64,000 bases of DNA from Lentilactobacillus senioris DSM 24302 = JCM 17472 (GTDB taxonomy: Bacteria; Bacillota; Bacilli; Lactobacillales; Lactobacillaceae), in NCBI RefSeq assembly GCF_001436555.1, contig NZ_AYZR01000008.1:79248-143247 (forward strand), written 5' to 3'. Below the pieces are notes generated by a model. That model had not been told where the DNA came from. It worked only from the letters and a program-made list of their open reading frames with translations, and did not search any database. Each line of letters begins with the position of its first letter. Position 1 is the stretch's first letter. The translations under genes and the position numbers were made by a program. Positions 9,612 through 20,361 of this stretch are shown one piece after another.

Positions 9612-10514
9612 ATGACCAAAAAAGTAACTAAAGCAGTAATTCCAGCAGCAGGGTTAGGGACCCGCTTTTTACCTGAAACCAAAGCATTACCTAAGGAAAT
9701 GCTACCAATCGTTGATACCCCAACTATTCAATTTATCGTTGAAGAAGCGAAAAAATCTGGTATTAAAGATATTGTGATCGTTATTGGTAAGGGTAAACGT
9801 TCTATTGAAGATCATTTCGATTCTAATCCAGAATTAGAAATGAACTTGGAAGAAAAGCACAAGGAAAAAATGTTAGAATCCATTCGTAAAACTAACGATA
9901 TGAACATTTACTTCATTCGTCAATCTCATCCTCGCGGCTTAGGAGATGCGGTTTACACTGCTCGCAGCTTCATCGGCAACGAACCATTCGTAGTCATGCT
10001 AGGTGATGATGTGATGGAAGACAAGGTTCCGTTGACTAAGCAATTAATGGAAAGTTATGCTAACACGGGTGCTTCCACTTTAGCAGTTAAAAAAGTCCCT
10101 CACAAAGATATTTCTAAGTACGGGGTCATCGATCCTTCTAAAGAAATTAAGCCTGGGCTTTATAATGTTAAACAATTTGTGGAAAAACCATCTCCAGAAG
10201 AAGCCCCTAGTGATTTGGCAATTATTGGACGTTACCTATTAACTCCCGAAATTTTTGGTATCTTGGAACATACTGCTCCTGATGATGGTGGTGAAATTCA
10301 ATTAACCACTGCCATTGATACCCTAAACAAAACCCAACGAGTGTTTGCCCACGAATTTAAAGGAAAGCGATTTGATACTGGTAACAAATTAAGCTGGTTG
10401 AAGACTAATATTACCTTTGGGCTACGGCATGAAGAAATCGCTGATGGTCTTAGAACTTACATCAAAGAGTTAGGTAAAGAGCTATCTGAAGAAGATAAAA
10501 CAGAGAATAAATAA
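9612..10514 (+). CDS. galU: UTP-glucose-1-phosphate uridylyltransferase
   Basis: Makes UDP-glucose from UTP and glucose 1-phosphate for glycolipids, teichoic acid decoration and the Leloir pathway. 300 aa; the nucleotide-binding motif [19 protein letters not shown] is at the start, with [10 protein letters not shown] and the catalytic FDTGNKLS region later. AAGGAG lies upstream. No terminator is visible after it; trxB follows with its own candidate promoter. Confidence 0.95.
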   Translation: MTKKVTKAVIPAAGLGTRFLPETKALPKEMLPIVDTPTIQFIVEEAKKSGIKDIVIVIGKGKRSIEDHFDSNPELEMNLEEKHKEKMLESIRKTNDMNIYFIRQSHPRGLGDAVYTARSFIGNEPFVVMLGDDVMEDKVPLTKQLMESYANTGASTLAVKKVPHKDISKYGVIDPSKEIKPGLYNVKQFVEKPSPEEAPSDLAIIGRYLLTPEIFGILEHTAPDDGGEIQLTTAIDTLNKTQRVFAHEFKGKRFDTGNKLSWLKTNITFGLRHEEIADGLRTYIKELGKELSEEDKTENK

Positions 10515-10519
10515 AATAC

Positions 10520-10548
10520 TGGACAAACTTACTTTTTAATAGTAAAGT
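10520..10548 (+). promoter_or_regulatory. Promoter upstream of trxB
   Basis: TGGACA, 17 bp, then TAAAGT. It lies in the 77-bp gap before trxB and would allow transcription independent of the galU operon. Confidence 0.45.
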
Positions 10549-10591
10549 CTTTCTCAGATATTAAAGGTATTTCTTTATGAGGAGGAGCCAA

Positions 10592-11515
10592 ATGACAAAA
10601 AGTTATGATGTCGTTGTGATTGGAGCGGGTCCTGGTGGCATGACTGCTGCTTTATATGCATCCCGTGCCAACTATTCAGTAGCAATGATCGATCGTGGGA
10701 TTTACGGTGGTCAAATGAATAACACGGCGGAAATTGAAAATTATCCTGGATTTAAGTCTATTATGGGACCAGATTTGGCTCAAAACATGTATGACAGCTC
10801 TATTAACTTCGGAGCAGAGTACGTATATGGCAGTGTAGAGTCAATTACAGACCTAGGTGATACTAAGTTAGTTAAGACTGATAGTGAAGAAATCGAAGCT
10901 AAGGTTGTTATCATTGGCACTGGTTCCGAATACAAGAAATTAGGCGTTTTAGGTGAAGATGAATTTGGTGGCCGGGGAGTTTCATACTGTGCTGTCTGCG
11001 ATGGAGCATTCTTTAAAAACAAGGATGTAGTTGTCGTGGGTGGTGGAGATTCCGCCATTGAAGAAGGACTTTACCTAACTAAAATTGCTAACTCAGTAAC
11101 GGTTATCCACCGACGTGATCAGTTACGGGCGCAAAAGGTTTCTCAAGAACGGGCATTTGCTAACGAAAAGATGAATTTCGTTTGGAATACTAATGTTGAA
11201 GAAATTTTAGGCGATGAGAATAAAGTAACTGGTGTTCGGGTACGAAATAATCAAACCGGTGAAGAATCTACTATTGATGCTGCTGGTGTATTTATTTATG
11301 TAGGTCTTAACCCAATGACTGAACCATTTAAGGACTTAGGAATTACTGATGATAATGGTTGGATTGAAACCAATGATCAAATGGAAACCAAAGTTCCTGG
11401 AGTTTATGCGGTAGGAGATGTTCGTAAGAAAGATTTACGGCAAATTACTACTGCGGTTGGCGAAGGCGGAACTGCCGGCCAGCAAGCTTTTAAATATATT
11501 GAAGCTCATAAGTAA
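10592..11515 (+). CDS. trxB: Thioredoxin-disulfide reductase
   Basis: NADPH-dependent flavoenzyme that keeps thioredoxin reduced. 307 aa: FAD motif GAGPGGMTAA near the N-terminus, redox pair CAVC (133-136), NADPH motif GGGDSAIEEG, and the C-terminal FAD contact YAVGDVR. The ATG at 10592 follows GAGGAGGAG; an in-frame upstream ATG at 10577 overlaps that site and is rejected. The protein is likely important for oxidative stress given the H2O2-forming oxidases at 54-58 kb. Confidence 0.95.
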   Translation: MTKSYDVVVIGAGPGGMTAALYASRANYSVAMIDRGIYGGQMNNTAEIENYPGFKSIMGPDLAQNMYDSSINFGAEYVYGSVESITDLGDTKLVKTDSEEIEAKVVIIGTGSEYKKLGVLGEDEFGGRGVSYCAVCDGAFFKNKDVVVVGGGDSAIEEGLYLTKIANSVTVIHRRDQLRAQKVSQERAFANEKMNFVWNTNVEEILGDENKVTGVRVRNNQTGEESTIDAAGVFIYVGLNPMTEPFKDLGITDDNGWIETNDQMETKVPGVYAVGDVRKKDLRQITTAVGEGGTAGQQAFKYIEAHK

Positions 11516-11518
11516 ATA

Positions 11519-11550
11519 AAAATCGTAATCCTTAGGATTGCGATTTTTTT
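11519..11550 (+). terminator. Terminator after trxB
   Basis: Stem AAAATCGTAATCC / GGATTGCGATTTT (one G-U), TTA loop, then T tract. Confidence 0.85.
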
Positions 11551-11569
11551 ATATCCAGGCAAAAATGAT

Positions 11570-11597
11570 TTGCGAAAGTATGTTCGTATGGTAGAAT
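11570..11597 (+). promoter_or_regulatory. uvrB promoter with LexA (SOS) operator
   Basis: TTGCGA (11570-11575), 16 bp, then TAGAAT (11592-11597). Overlapping the -35 and spacer is CGAAAGTATGTTCG (11573-11586), a one-mismatch copy of the Gram-positive SOS box CGAAC-N4-GTTCG. LexA binding here would block the promoter until DNA damage. Confidence 0.75.
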
Positions 11598-11636
11598 TGT
11601 CGGTGTACTTTGAATGAACGGACAGGGGGTCGTCAA

Positions 11637-13640
11637 ATGATCGAACGACAAACCGATAAAAAATTTGATTTAGTGTCTAAATATACGCCGACCGGAGACC
11701 AACCAGCAGCAATTAATCAATTGGTGACTGGAGTTGAAGAAGGTAAAAAAGCTCAAATCCTGCTGGGGGCTACTGGAACTGGAAAAACCTTTACGATCTC
11801 TAACGTAATTAAGGAAGTTAACCGTCCCACGCTGGTTTTATCTCACAATAAAACCTTGGCGGGACAGTTATACGGTGAATTTAAGGAGTTCTTCCCGAAT
11901 AATGCCGTAGAATACTTTGTTAGTTACTATGATTATTATCAACCAGAAGCGTACGTACCTTCTAGTGATACCTATATTGAAAAAGATTCTTCCATTAATG
12001 ATGAAATTGATAAATTACGTCACTCAGCGACTAGTTCGTTGTTAGAACGAAACGATGTAATTGTGGTGGCATCAGTTTCTTCTATTTTTGGATTGGGTGA
12101 TCCTAATGAATATCAAGATCACGTAGTATCACTTCGGGTAGGGCAAACGATTGAACGTGATCACTTACTACGACAATTAGTTGATATTCAGTTTGAACGT
12201 AACGATATTGACTTCCAGCGGGGGAGATTTCGGGTTCATGGTGACATTGTGGAAGTCTTTCCGGCTTCTAGAGACGATCATGCATTGCGAATTGAATTTT
12301 TTGGTGACGAAATTGACCGTATTCGTGAAGTGGATACGTTAACCGGAGAAGTTATAGGTGATCGAGAACATGTAGCTATTTTCCCAGCAACGCATTTCTT
12401 GACTAATGAAAGTATTATGGATATTGCTTTACCTGAAATTCAAGCAGAAATGGAAAGCCAAGTTGCTAAGTTTGAAACTGAAGGTAAGTTATTAGAGGCG
12501 CAACGTCTCAAACAACGTACTACCTATGATATTGAAATGATGCGGGAAATGGGCTACACTAGCGGAATTGAAAATTATTCGCGGTTCATGGATCGAAGAA
12601 AACCGGGGGAACCACCATATACTTTACTAGATTTCTTCCCCAAGGACTTCTTGTTAGTGGTGGATGAATCCCACCAAACTATGCCTCAAATTCGTGGTAT
12701 GTTTAACGGAGATCAAGCCCGAAAACAACAACTAGTAGATTATGGTTTCCGACTACCAAGTGCTTTGGATAATCGGCCACTAAGATTAGAAGAATTCGAA
12801 AAACATGTTAATCAAGTTATTTATATGTCAGCAACACCAGGTCCTTATGAATTAGCTCAAACTGATGATATTGCTCAACAAATTATTCGACCTACTGGCC
12901 TGCTTGACCCAACTATTGAAGTTCGACCAATTATGGGGCAAATGGATGATTTGGTTGGAGAGATTAACGAACGAATTGAAAAGAATGAGCGAACATTTGT
13001 TACTACTCTAACTAAAAAAATGGCTGAAGATTTGACTGACTACCTGAAGGATTTAGGGATTAAGGTTCGTTACTTGCATTCCGATATTAAGACGCTTGAA
13101 CGAACTCAAATTATTCGTGATTTACGATTAGGTAAGTTTGACGTATTAGTAGGAATTAACCTATTGCGAGAAGGTTTAGACGTGCCGGAAGTATCATTAG
13201 TTGCGATTTTGGATTCTGATAAAGAAGGCTTTTTACGAAATGAAAGATCGTTAATTCAAACGATTGGTCGAGCTTCTCGAAATGAAAATGGGGCTGTAAT
13301 CATGTATGCTGATCACGTTACAGATTCGATGCAAGCTTCCATTGATGAAACCGCAAGAAGACGTGCTATTCAAATTGAGTATAATAAGGAACACGGAATT
13401 ACTCCACATACCATTAAGAAAGATATTCGATCATTAATTTCACCAACGAAGGAAACTAGTGATAGTGGTGAAAAGGATGATTTTGTAGAAAGTGACTTCC
13501 AGTCAATGTCTAAGAAAGATCAAAAAGCGATGTTAGACCGGTTGACTGAAGAAATGAGACAGGCAGCTAAACAGTTAGACTTTGAACAAGCTGCTAGTTT
13601 AAGAGATACAATTATGGAGTTGAAAGCAGAAAGTAAGTAA
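11637..13640 (+). CDS. uvrB: Excinuclease ABC subunit B
   Basis: Helicase-like damage-verification subunit of nucleotide excision repair, 667 aa. Walker A is GATGTGKT (from residue 44), the damage-probing beta-hairpin region contains [12 protein letters not shown], helicase motif II is DESH, motif VI is QTIGRASR, and a C-terminal UVR domain ends the protein. The ATG at 11637 follows GGGGGTCG; an in-frame upstream TTG is not needed. Operon with uvrA, 15 nt downstream, under the SOS promoter. Confidence 0.97.
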   Translation: MIERQTDKKFDLVSKYTPTGDQPAAINQLVTGVEEGKKAQILLGATGTGKTFTISNVIKEVNRPTLVLSHNKTLAGQLYGEFKEFFPNNAVEYFVSYYDYYQPEAYVPSSDTYIEKDSSINDEIDKLRHSATSSLLERNDVIVVASVSSIFGLGDPNEYQDHVVSLRVGQTIERDHLLRQLVDIQFERNDIDFQRGRFRVHGDIVEVFPASRDDHALRIEFFGDEIDRIREVDTLTGEVIGDREHVAIFPATHFLTNESIMDIALPEIQAEMESQVAKFETEGKLLEAQRLKQRTTYDIEMMREMGYTSGIENYSRFMDRRKPGEPPYTLLDFFPKDFLLVVDESHQTMPQIRGMFNGDQARKQQLVDYGFRLPSALDNRPLRLEEFEKHVNQVIYMSATPGPYELAQTDDIAQQIIRPTGLLDPTIEVRPIMGQMDDLVGEINERIEKNERTFVTTLTKKMAEDLTDYLKDLGIKVRYLHSDIKTLERTQIIRDLRLGKFDVLVGINLLREGLDVPEVSLVAILDSDKEGFLRNERSLIQTIGRASRNENGAVIMYADHVTDSMQASIDETARRRAIQIEYNKEHGITPHTIKKDIRSLISPTKETSDSGEKDDFVESDFQSMSKKDQKAMLDRLTEEMRQAAKQLDFEQAASLRDTIMELKAESK

Positions 13641-13655
13641 ATTGGAGGATAACTT

Positions 13656-16508
13656 TTGCCAGTTGATAAAATAAGTATTCGGGGCGCACGCGCTCACAAT
13701 TTAAAAAACGTTAACGTTGATATTCCGAAAAACCAGTTAGTGGTTATGACCGGTCTTTCAGGATCCGGAAAAAGTTCTCTGGCGTTTGATACCTTATATG
13801 CTGAGGGGCAACGGCGTTACGTGGAAAGTCTTTCCTCGTATGCCCGGCAATTCTTGGGACAAATGGATAAGCCAGATGTAGATTCTATTGATGGTCTGAG
13901 TCCGGCTATTTCTATTGATCAAAAAACAACTTCTAAGAACCCCAGGTCAACAGTAGGAACGGTTACTGAAATTAATGACTACCTTAGGCTATTGTGGGCT
14001 CGCGTAGGAGTTCCAGTCTGTCCTAATGATGGCACGATCATTTCTAGTCAATCTATTGATCAAATGATCGCTCAAATTTTGGCATTACCAGAACGAACTA
14101 AATTACAGATTTTGTCACCAATTGTACGAGGCAAGCGAGGACAACATAAAAAAGTGTTTGATAAAATCAAGCGTGAAGGATTCGTGCGTGTAAGAGTAGA
14201 TGGCGAACTTAGAGATATCGACGATGAATTTGAATTAGATAAAAATAAAAATCATGATATTGATATCGTAATTGACCGAATTGTAGTTAAGGATGGTATA
14301 AATAACCGGTTATCCGATTCATTGGAAGCAGCTTTACGATTAAGCGGTGGTTATGCTACTGCCGATTTTCTAGGGGCTAGAGAACCACTATTATTTTCAG
14401 AACATTATGCTTGTCCTATCTGTGGTTTTACGGTGGGAGAAGTGGAACCTCGATTGTTTTCATTTAACTCACCGATCGGAGCCTGTCCAGAGTGTGACGG
14501 CTTAGGGGTGAGATTGGAAGTTGATTTAGATTTAATTGTTCCTGATAAGACTAAATCATTGAATGAAGGGGCTTTAGAGCCTTGGAATTCTACTACTTCT
14601 AAGTACTATCCTAGTCTATTAGCTCAAGCAGCTGATTATGCTGGGATAGATATGGATACGCCGTTCGAAGATTTAACTGATAAACAAAAAGACTTTGTTC
14701 TCTACGGATCCAAAGGTAAGAAATATCATTTTGAATTAGAAAGTGATTTTGGTGGGGTTAGAGAAACCGATGCTGAATTTGAAGGAGTCGTTAATAACGT
14801 TACCCGGCGTTATCAAAATACTAATAGTGATTTTACTAGGGATATGATGCGCTCTTACATGGCGGAATTAACTTGCAATACCTGTCACGGATACCGGTTA
14901 AATCCTAAAGCTTTAGCAGTTAAAGTAGGAGATCAAAATATTGCTGAGGTTTCTGCTTTAGACGTCAACAATGAGCTAACTTTTTTTGACACATTGGAAT
15001 TTGGTGAACAAGACAGTATGATCGCCGCTCCGATTATTAAGGAGATTAGTGATCGGCTTAGTTTTTTGAAAAACGTGGGAGTTGATTACCTCACTTTAGC
15101 CAGATCAGCGCGAACCTTGTCTGGTGGGGAAGCTCAACGTATTCGCTTAGCTACTCAAATTGGTTCGAACTTAACTGGTGTGCTATACGTACTAGACGAA
15201 CCCTCAATTGGTTTGCATCAACGGGATAATGACCGGTTGATTTCTTCTCTTCAAAAAATGCGGGATTTGGGCAATACTTTGGTGGTTGTAGAACACGATG
15301 AGGATACTATTAAAGCTGCTGATTATATTGTTGACGTCGGTCCAGGAGCTGGGCAAAATGGTGGGCGAATTATGGCTACCGGAACCCCTGCTCAAATTGC
15401 TGCGGCTAAAGATTCAATTACCGGGCAATATTTGGCTGGTAAGCGATCTATTTCTGTTCCTGAAAAGAGACGCAAAGGTAACGGTAAAAAAATCAGAATT
15501 ACCGGCGCCGCCGAAAATAATTTGAAGAATTTAACGGTTGATTTCCCATTAGGAACCATGACTGTAGTTTCTGGGGTCTCTGGGTCTGGTAAATCGACGT
15601 TAGTAAATGACATCTTAAAGCGGGCATTGGCTCAAAAAATTAATCGTAATAAAGAAAAACCCGGTAAGTTTAAGAAGATTACCGGCTATGAAAATATTGA
15701 TAAGTTAGTTAGTATCGATCAAACTCCAATTGGTAGAACGCCAAGGAGTAATCCGGCAACGTATACTGGTGTTTTTGATGACATTCGGGAATTATTTGCT
15801 AACACTAACGAAGCCAAATTACGGGGATACCAAAAGGGTCGCTTTAGTTTTAACATCAAGGGCGGTCGCTGCGAAACCTGTAGAGGTGACGGTATCTTAA
15901 AGATTGAGATGAACTTCTTGCCTGATGTATATGTACCTTGTGAGGTTTGTCATGGCAAGCGTTACAATGCGGAAACTTTGGAAGTAGAATATAAAGGTAA
16001 AAACATTGCTGATGTTTTAGACATGACGGTGGATGAAGCCCTAGAATTCTTCAAGGCAATTCCAAAAATCACGCGTAAATTACAAACTATTCAAGATGTA
16101 GGTTTGGGTTATGTGTCATTAGGTCAATCTGCTACCACCCTTTCTGGTGGGGAAGCTCAACGAATGAAGTTAGCATCCGAATTACACAAACGGGCTAATG
16201 GTAGTAACTTCTATATTCTAGATGAACCTACGACTGGGTTGCATACGGAAGATATTCGTAAGCTATTAACCGTTTTACAGCAGTTAGTCGAACAAGGTAA
16301 TACCGTGTTGATTATTGAACACAACTTAGATGTGATCAAATCAGCCGACTACCTAATTGATTTAGGTCCAGAAGGTGGAGCTGGGGGCGGTCAAATTGTG
16401 GCCAAAGGTACCCCAGAACAGATTTGTAAAGTAGCAGAAAGTTATACAGGTCAATATTTAAAAGCCAAATTAGAAGCTGATGAAGCGCTAGTTGCTAAGT
16501 CTAAGTAG
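13656..16508 (+). CDS. uvrA: Excinuclease ABC subunit A
   Basis: Damage-recognition ATPase of nucleotide excision repair, 950 aa. Two ABC modules carry Walker A motifs GLSGSGKSS (N-terminal) and GVSGSGKST (C-terminal), both with LSGGEAQR signatures. Zinc-binding cysteine pairs are visible: CPIC/CPEC in the first half and CETC/CEVC in the second. TTG start with GGAGG upstream. Full length, no anomaly. Confidence 0.97.
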   Translation: MPVDKISIRGARAHNLKNVNVDIPKNQLVVMTGLSGSGKSSLAFDTLYAEGQRRYVESLSSYARQFLGQMDKPDVDSIDGLSPAISIDQKTTSKNPRSTVGTVTEINDYLRLLWARVGVPVCPNDGTIISSQSIDQMIAQILALPERTKLQILSPIVRGKRGQHKKVFDKIKREGFVRVRVDGELRDIDDEFELDKNKNHDIDIVIDRIVVKDGINNRLSDSLEAALRLSGGYATADFLGAREPLLFSEHYACPICGFTVGEVEPRLFSFNSPIGACPECDGLGVRLEVDLDLIVPDKTKSLNEGALEPWNSTTSKYYPSLLAQAADYAGIDMDTPFEDLTDKQKDFVLYGSKGKKYHFELESDFGGVRETDAEFEGVVNNVTRRYQNTNSDFTRDMMRSYMAELTCNTCHGYRLNPKALAVKVGDQNIAEVSALDVNNELTFFDTLEFGEQDSMIAAPIIKEISDRLSFLKNVGVDYLTLARSARTLSGGEAQRIRLATQIGSNLTGVLYVLDEPSIGLHQRDNDRLISSLQKMRDLGNTLVVVEHDEDTIKAADYIVDVGPGAGQNGGRIMATGTPAQIAAAKDSITGQYLAGKRSISVPEKRRKGNGKKIRITGAAENNLKNLTVDFPLGTMTVVSGVSGSGKSTLVNDILKRALAQKINRNKEKPGKFKKITGYENIDKLVSIDQTPIGRTPRSNPATYTGVFDDIRELFANTNEAKLRGYQKGRFSFNIKGGRCETCRGDGILKIEMNFLPDVYVPCEVCHGKRYNAETLEVEYKGKNIADVLDMTVDEALEFFKAIPKITRKLQTIQDVGLGYVSLGQSATTLSGGEAQRMKLASELHKRANGSNFYILDEPTTGLHTEDIRKLLTVLQQLVEQGNTVLIIEHNLDVIKSADYLIDLGPEGGAGGGQIVAKGTPEQICKVAESYTGQYLKAKLEADEALVAKSK

Positions 16509-16511
16509 ACC

Positions 16512-16541
16512 AAAGCTCGGGATGATTTCCGGGCTTTTTTG
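16512..16541 (+). terminator. Terminator after uvrBA
   Basis: AAAGCTCGG (16512-16520) pairs with CCGGGCTTT (16529-16537), one G-U, followed by T run. Confidence 0.8.
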
Positions 16542-16591
16542 GTAGAAACAAGAAAAGAGTTTTAAAAGAAACACCCGGCACGTTAAAGGTA

Positions 16592-16600
16592 TGATATAAT
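16592..16600 (+). promoter_or_regulatory. Extended -10 promoter of rapZ operon
   Basis: TGATATAAT: a perfect TATAAT with the TGn extension, 34 bp before rapZ. No convincing -35 is visible. Confidence 0.55.
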
Positions 16601-16633
16601 CTAGAAAGCTTGGTTTAATGAAAGGACAATGTC

Positions 16634-17512
16634 ATGACGAATAATCAATTCGTAATTATTACTGGAATGAGTGGGGCTGGTAAAACAGTGGTGATGCAAA
16701 CCTTTGAAGATTTAGGTTACTTTTGTGTGGACAACATGCCACCAACCCTGTTACCCAAGTTCAAAGAACTGATTCGCACTGAAAGAGACGTTACCAGAGT
16801 AGCTTTGGTGATGGACCTTCGTTCACAAGCGTTTTATGATGAAATTATTGAAATGTACGCTGATTTAAATAATAACGATGAAGATGATATTGACATTATT
16901 TTCCTAGATGCATCGGATTCTAAGCTGGTTTCAAGGTATAAAGAAACTAGAAGGGCTCATCCATTAGCTCGAAATGGCCGGGTAATTGATGGAATTAGAA
17001 GAGAACGAGAATTGATGGCTAACGTTAGAGATGCTGCTGATATCGTTATTGATACCACTAATACCTCTCCACGGGAATTAAGAGAAGAGATCATGCATTC
17101 ATTTGAAGCAGTGAACGATACTCACCCATTCCATGTGGAAGTGATGTCATTTGGTTTTAAGTATGGATTGCCATTAGATGCTGACATTGTGATGGACGTG
17201 CGGTTCTTACCTAATCCATATTATGATTTGAAGATGCGTTATGAAACTGGTCTGGATGAGGATGTTCGAGAATTTGTTATGAATTCTACTGGAGCAGAGC
17301 AGTTTTATGAACAACTATACAATTTAATTGCTTCTACTTTGCCAGGTTACGAAGCAGAAGGGAAAGCTAGTCTAACCATTGCGATTGGTTGTACGGGGGG
17401 CCAACATCGTTCAGTAGCAATTTCGCAACGGTTAGCAAATGATTTGGCGCAAAAATATCCAGTAAATGTTACCCATAGAGATATTAATCGCCATAAAGAA
17501 AAAGAGGATTAA
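16634..17512 (+). CDS. rapZ: RNase adapter / nucleotide-binding protein RapZ (YvcJ)
   Basis: P-loop protein of the RapZ/YvcJ family, 292 aa, with Walker A GMSGAGKT (11-18) and the conserved C-terminal GCTGGQHRSV motif. In E. coli RapZ senses GlcN6P and controls glmS mRNA decay; in Firmicutes it is a GTPase/ATPase of less certain role, tied to competence and metabolism. It is the first gene of rapZ-yvcK-whiA, spaced 3 and 14 nt. The glmS and nagB genes occur elsewhere in this window, but no direct link is visible. Confidence 0.94.
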   Translation: MTNNQFVIITGMSGAGKTVVMQTFEDLGYFCVDNMPPTLLPKFKELIRTERDVTRVALVMDLRSQAFYDEIIEMYADLNNNDEDDIDIIFLDASDSKLVSRYKETRRAHPLARNGRVIDGIRRERELMANVRDAADIVIDTTNTSPRELREEIMHSFEAVNDTHPFHVEVMSFGFKYGLPLDADIVMDVRFLPNPYYDLKMRYETGLDEDVREFVMNSTGAEQFYEQLYNLIASTLPGYEAEGKASLTIAIGCTGGQHRSVAISQRLANDLAQKYPVNVTHRDINRHKEKED

Positions 17513-17515
17513 TAT

Positions 17516-18520
17516 ATGAATGATATTGTGACTCACCGCCCTCGGATTGTGGTGATTGGGGGAGGTACCGGATTACCGGTAATCTTAAATAATTTACGAA
17601 ATCGCAATGTAGATATTACTGCAGTGGTAACGGTAGCAGATGATGGTGGTTCATCTGGCACTTTGCGAAACTACATTAACGTAGTGCCACCAGGAGATAT
17701 TCGAAATGTCATGGTAGCCTTATCGGATCTACCTGATATTGAAAAAACGTTATTCCAATACCGGTTTAATAGTAGCGATCAATTCTTTGCGGGCCACGCC
17801 CTTGGCAATTTAATTATTGCGGCTCTTTCAGAAATGCGGGGCGGTATCTTTGATGCGGTCCAAGAATTAAGCGAAATGATGCGGGTGGACGGTCATATTT
17901 ATCCGGCCGCTAACGAACCATTGGAATTAAATGCAGAATTTAGTGATGGCACTACGTTGAGTGGAGAATCGGAAATTACCGCTGCCAATAAACTTATTAA
18001 GCGGGTTTGGGTTGAAACTACTGACGACTCCCATAAACCAGAAGCAGTCTCAGAAGTGGTAGATGCAATTATGGCTGCTGATCAGATTGTATTAGGACCC
18101 GGAAGTCTATTTACCAGTATCTTGCCTAACTTAATGATCGAAAACGTAGGTAAAGCAGTAGTCGAAACCAAGGCTGATGTAATTTATATTTGTAACATCA
18201 TGACCCAACGTGGAGAAACGGAAAACTTTACTGAAGCTGACCACGTGCGAGTTTTAAATGAACACTTAGGTACTAACTTTATTAATACCGTTTTGGTGAA
18301 TAGTAAGGAAGTACCAGCGGAATATATTGATCACCAAAAATGGGATGAAGTCTCCCAACCAGTTAAGCATGATTTCGCTGGTTTACGCCAAATGGGTTGC
18401 CGAGTAATTTCAGCAGACTACTTAGAATTACGGGACCACGGGGCCTTTCACAACGGTCAGGAAGTGACTGATGAGTTGTTGAACTTAATTGGGCAGCCGG
18501 GGTACGGGTATCAAAATTAA
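17516..18520 (+). CDS. yvcK: Gluconeogenesis/cell-shape factor YvcK (CofD-like)
   Basis: UDP-sugar-binding CofD-like protein, 334 aa, with the N-terminal GGGTGLPV motif and ADDGGSSG loop. In Bacillus it is needed for growth on gluconeogenic substrates and for cell-wall enzyme placement. It starts 3 nt after rapZ and precedes whiA, an order conserved across Firmicutes. Confidence 0.94.
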   Translation: MNDIVTHRPRIVVIGGGTGLPVILNNLRNRNVDITAVVTVADDGGSSGTLRNYINVVPPGDIRNVMVALSDLPDIEKTLFQYRFNSSDQFFAGHALGNLIIAALSEMRGGIFDAVQELSEMMRVDGHIYPAANEPLELNAEFSDGTTLSGESEITAANKLIKRVWVETTDDSHKPEAVSEVVDAIMAADQIVLGPGSLFTSILPNLMIENVGKAVVETKADVIYICNIMTQRGETENFTEADHVRVLNEHLGTNFINTVLVNSKEVPAEYIDHQKWDEVSQPVKHDFAGLRQMGCRVISADYLELRDHGAFHNGQEVTDELLNLIGQPGYGYQN

Positions 18521-18534
18521 GGAGGCAATCAACA

Positions 18535-19455
18535 TTGTCTTATGCAAGTGAAGTCAAGAAAGAACTAACTGCCTTAACGGTTCATAAAGCAAATGCCAAA
18601 GCTGAATTAATGGCGTTGATTCGAATGAATGGGGCGTTAGGAATTTCTAATCATCAATTTATTTTGAACGTTCAATCTGAAAATCCAGCAATTGCTAGGC
18701 GAATGTATTCACTACTATCCCAATTTTATGGCATTACTGGGGAATTAAGCGTTCGAAAAAAGATGAAATTAAAGAAAAACAACCTGTATATTTTGCGGGT
18801 TAGTGAACGAGTTACTGAGTTACTAGATGATCTAGGAATTTTTGATGGTACTCAAATTGTAGAGCGGGTTCCGGAAGAATTACTGCAAGATGATATGCAG
18901 ATTCGGTCCTATTTGCGAGGTGCTTTTTTGGCTGGCGGATCAGTTAACAATCCAGAAACGTCGCGGTATCATTTAGAAATCTATTCATTATATGAAGACC
19001 ACAACAAAATGATTGCTGAAATGATGAATCGTTACGACTTAAACTCTAGAACTACCCAACGACGGAGTGGCTTTATCACTTATTTGAAGGAAGGCGAAAA
19101 AATTGCCGATTTCTTGCAGGTGATTGGAGCTACCAGTTCAATGCTGAAATTTGAGGATGTACGAATTGTTCGTGATATGCGGAATTCAGTAAATCGATTG
19201 GTTAACTGTGAAAATGCGAACATGAACAAAGTGGCTAATGCCGCTACTAAGCAAATTCAAAATATTCAGTTAATTGATGAACGGGTGGGGCTAGATCAGC
19301 TTCCCCCTAAATTAGAATCAATTGCTAGGGCAAGGTTAAGCCATCCAGAAGTGAGTTTAAAAGAATTAGGTGAACTAGTTCCTGGCGGGCCAATCTCTAA
19401 ATCAGGAGTTAACCATCGCTTACGTAAAATTAATGAGTTTGCGGTTAATCTATAA
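18535..19455 (+). CDS. whiA: DNA-binding protein WhiA
   Basis: 306-aa protein combining a LAGLIDADG-like N-terminal domain (visible near [17 protein letters not shown]) with a C-terminal helix-turn-helix (SLKELGELV...[12 protein letters not shown]). In Bacillus it binds DNA and affects cell division and chromosome segregation. TTG start with AAGGAGG upstream. It ends the operon and converges with clpP. Confidence 0.94.
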   Translation: MSYASEVKKELTALTVHKANAKAELMALIRMNGALGISNHQFILNVQSENPAIARRMYSLLSQFYGITGELSVRKKMKLKKNNLYILRVSERVTELLDDLGIFDGTQIVERVPEELLQDDMQIRSYLRGAFLAGGSVNNPETSRYHLEIYSLYEDHNKMIAEMMNRYDLNSRTTQRRSGFITYLKEGEKIADFLQVIGATSSMLKFEDVRIVRDMRNSVNRLVNCENANMNKVANAATKQIQNIQLIDERVGLDQLPPKLESIARARLSHPEVSLKELGELVPGGPISKSGVNHRLRKINEFAVNL

Positions 19456-19503
19456 TAATTAAGTTGATTTATCTACTAAATGGTCGATATTATTGAATTT
19501 AAA

Positions 19504-19542
19504 CAAAAAAAGAAGCATTCCAGATGGAATGCTTCTTTTTAA
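19504..19542. terminator. Bidirectional terminator between whiA and clpP
   Basis: GAAGCATTCC / GGAATGCTTC stem with AGAT loop, flanked by A tract on one side and T tract on the other, so it can end both converging transcripts. Confidence 0.9.
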
Positions 19543-19548
19543 TTTATA

Positions 19549-20142
19549 CTATTTACGTTCGCTACTCTTAGTCATGATGCCATCAATCAAACCATAATCA
19601 ACAGCTTCTTGAGCAGTTAAATATTTATCCCGTTCAGTATCACGGTTAACTTTTTCGATTGGTTGGCCGGAGTTAGCAGCTAAAAGTTCGTTAATCATCT
19701 TACGAGCCTTTAGAATTTCTTCAGCAGCAATCTCAATTTCAGTTTGTTGTCCTTGAGCACCACCGGATGGTTGGTGAATCAAGACTTGAGAATGTGGTAA
19801 AGCAAATCGCTTGCCCTTAGCACCAGATGATGCCAAGACACTAGCCATTGAAGCAGCCATTCCCATTACGATAGTTTGTACATCGGCACCGATGAAGTTC
19901 ATCGTATCGTAAATTGCCATCCCAGAGGTAATCACCCCACCAGGAGAGTTAATATAAAGATAAATGTCTTTTTCAGAATCCTGGGCATCCAAGAAGAGCA
20001 ATTGCGCAATAATCGCATTTGCCATGTCATCTTCGATAGGGCCAGAAAGCATGATGATCCGGTCTTTTAATAGCCGGGAGTAAATATCATAAGCGCGTTC
20101 GCCGCCTGATGACTGTTCGATAACAGTTGGCACTAAATTCAT
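19549..20142 (-). CDS. clpP: ATP-dependent Clp protease proteolytic subunit
   Basis: Serine peptidase that forms the 14-mer ClpP chamber and partners with ClpX/ClpC/ClpE ATPases. 197 aa; catalytic Ser98 in GMAASMAS and His123 in VLIHQP, with the acidic residue around 172 in [15 protein letters not shown] precedes the ATG. It is monocistronic under a CtsR-controlled promoter, so it should be heat and stress induced. Confidence 0.97.
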   Translation of the reverse strand: MNLVPTVIEQSSGGERAYDIYSRLLKDRIIMLSGPIEDDMANAIIAQLLFLDAQDSEKDIYLYINSPGGVITSGMAIYDTMNFIGADVQTIVMGMAASMASVLASSGAKGKRFALPHSQVLIHQPSGGAQGQQTEIEIAAEEILKARKMINELLAANSGQPIEKVNRDTERDKYLTAQEAVDYGLIDGIMTKSSERK

Positions 20143-20197
20143 TCCAAATGCCTCCTCAATATTTAATCAGCTTAGTTTTCACTAAGTTTATGAAGTT

Positions 20198-20227
20198 ATT
20201 CTACTCGATTGGTCAAAAAAGGTCAAA
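20198..20227 (-). promoter_or_regulatory. clpP promoter with CtsR operator
   Basis: On the minus strand, TTGACC (20226-20221), 17 bp, TAGAAT (20203-20198). The plus strand reads GGTCAAA-AAA-GGTCAAA at 20211-20227, an exact match to the CtsR heptad repeat (RGTCAAA-N3-RGTCAAA), covering the -35 and spacer. Confidence 0.9.
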
Positions 20228-20361
20228 TACTTTATCTCAAAAATTTTTAATAAATTGAAGTGACTAAAAACTTTCATCTGTGATTCAAATTAATGGCAAC
20301 TTTGTGAAAAGTGGCGTACGATGACCTTGTTTAAAACAACAATCCAGGGGGGATTTATAAA

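Noticed and set aside
15204-15613. Extra reading frames within uvrA on both strands
   Set aside because: Antisense or shifted frames of a conserved gene without start signals.
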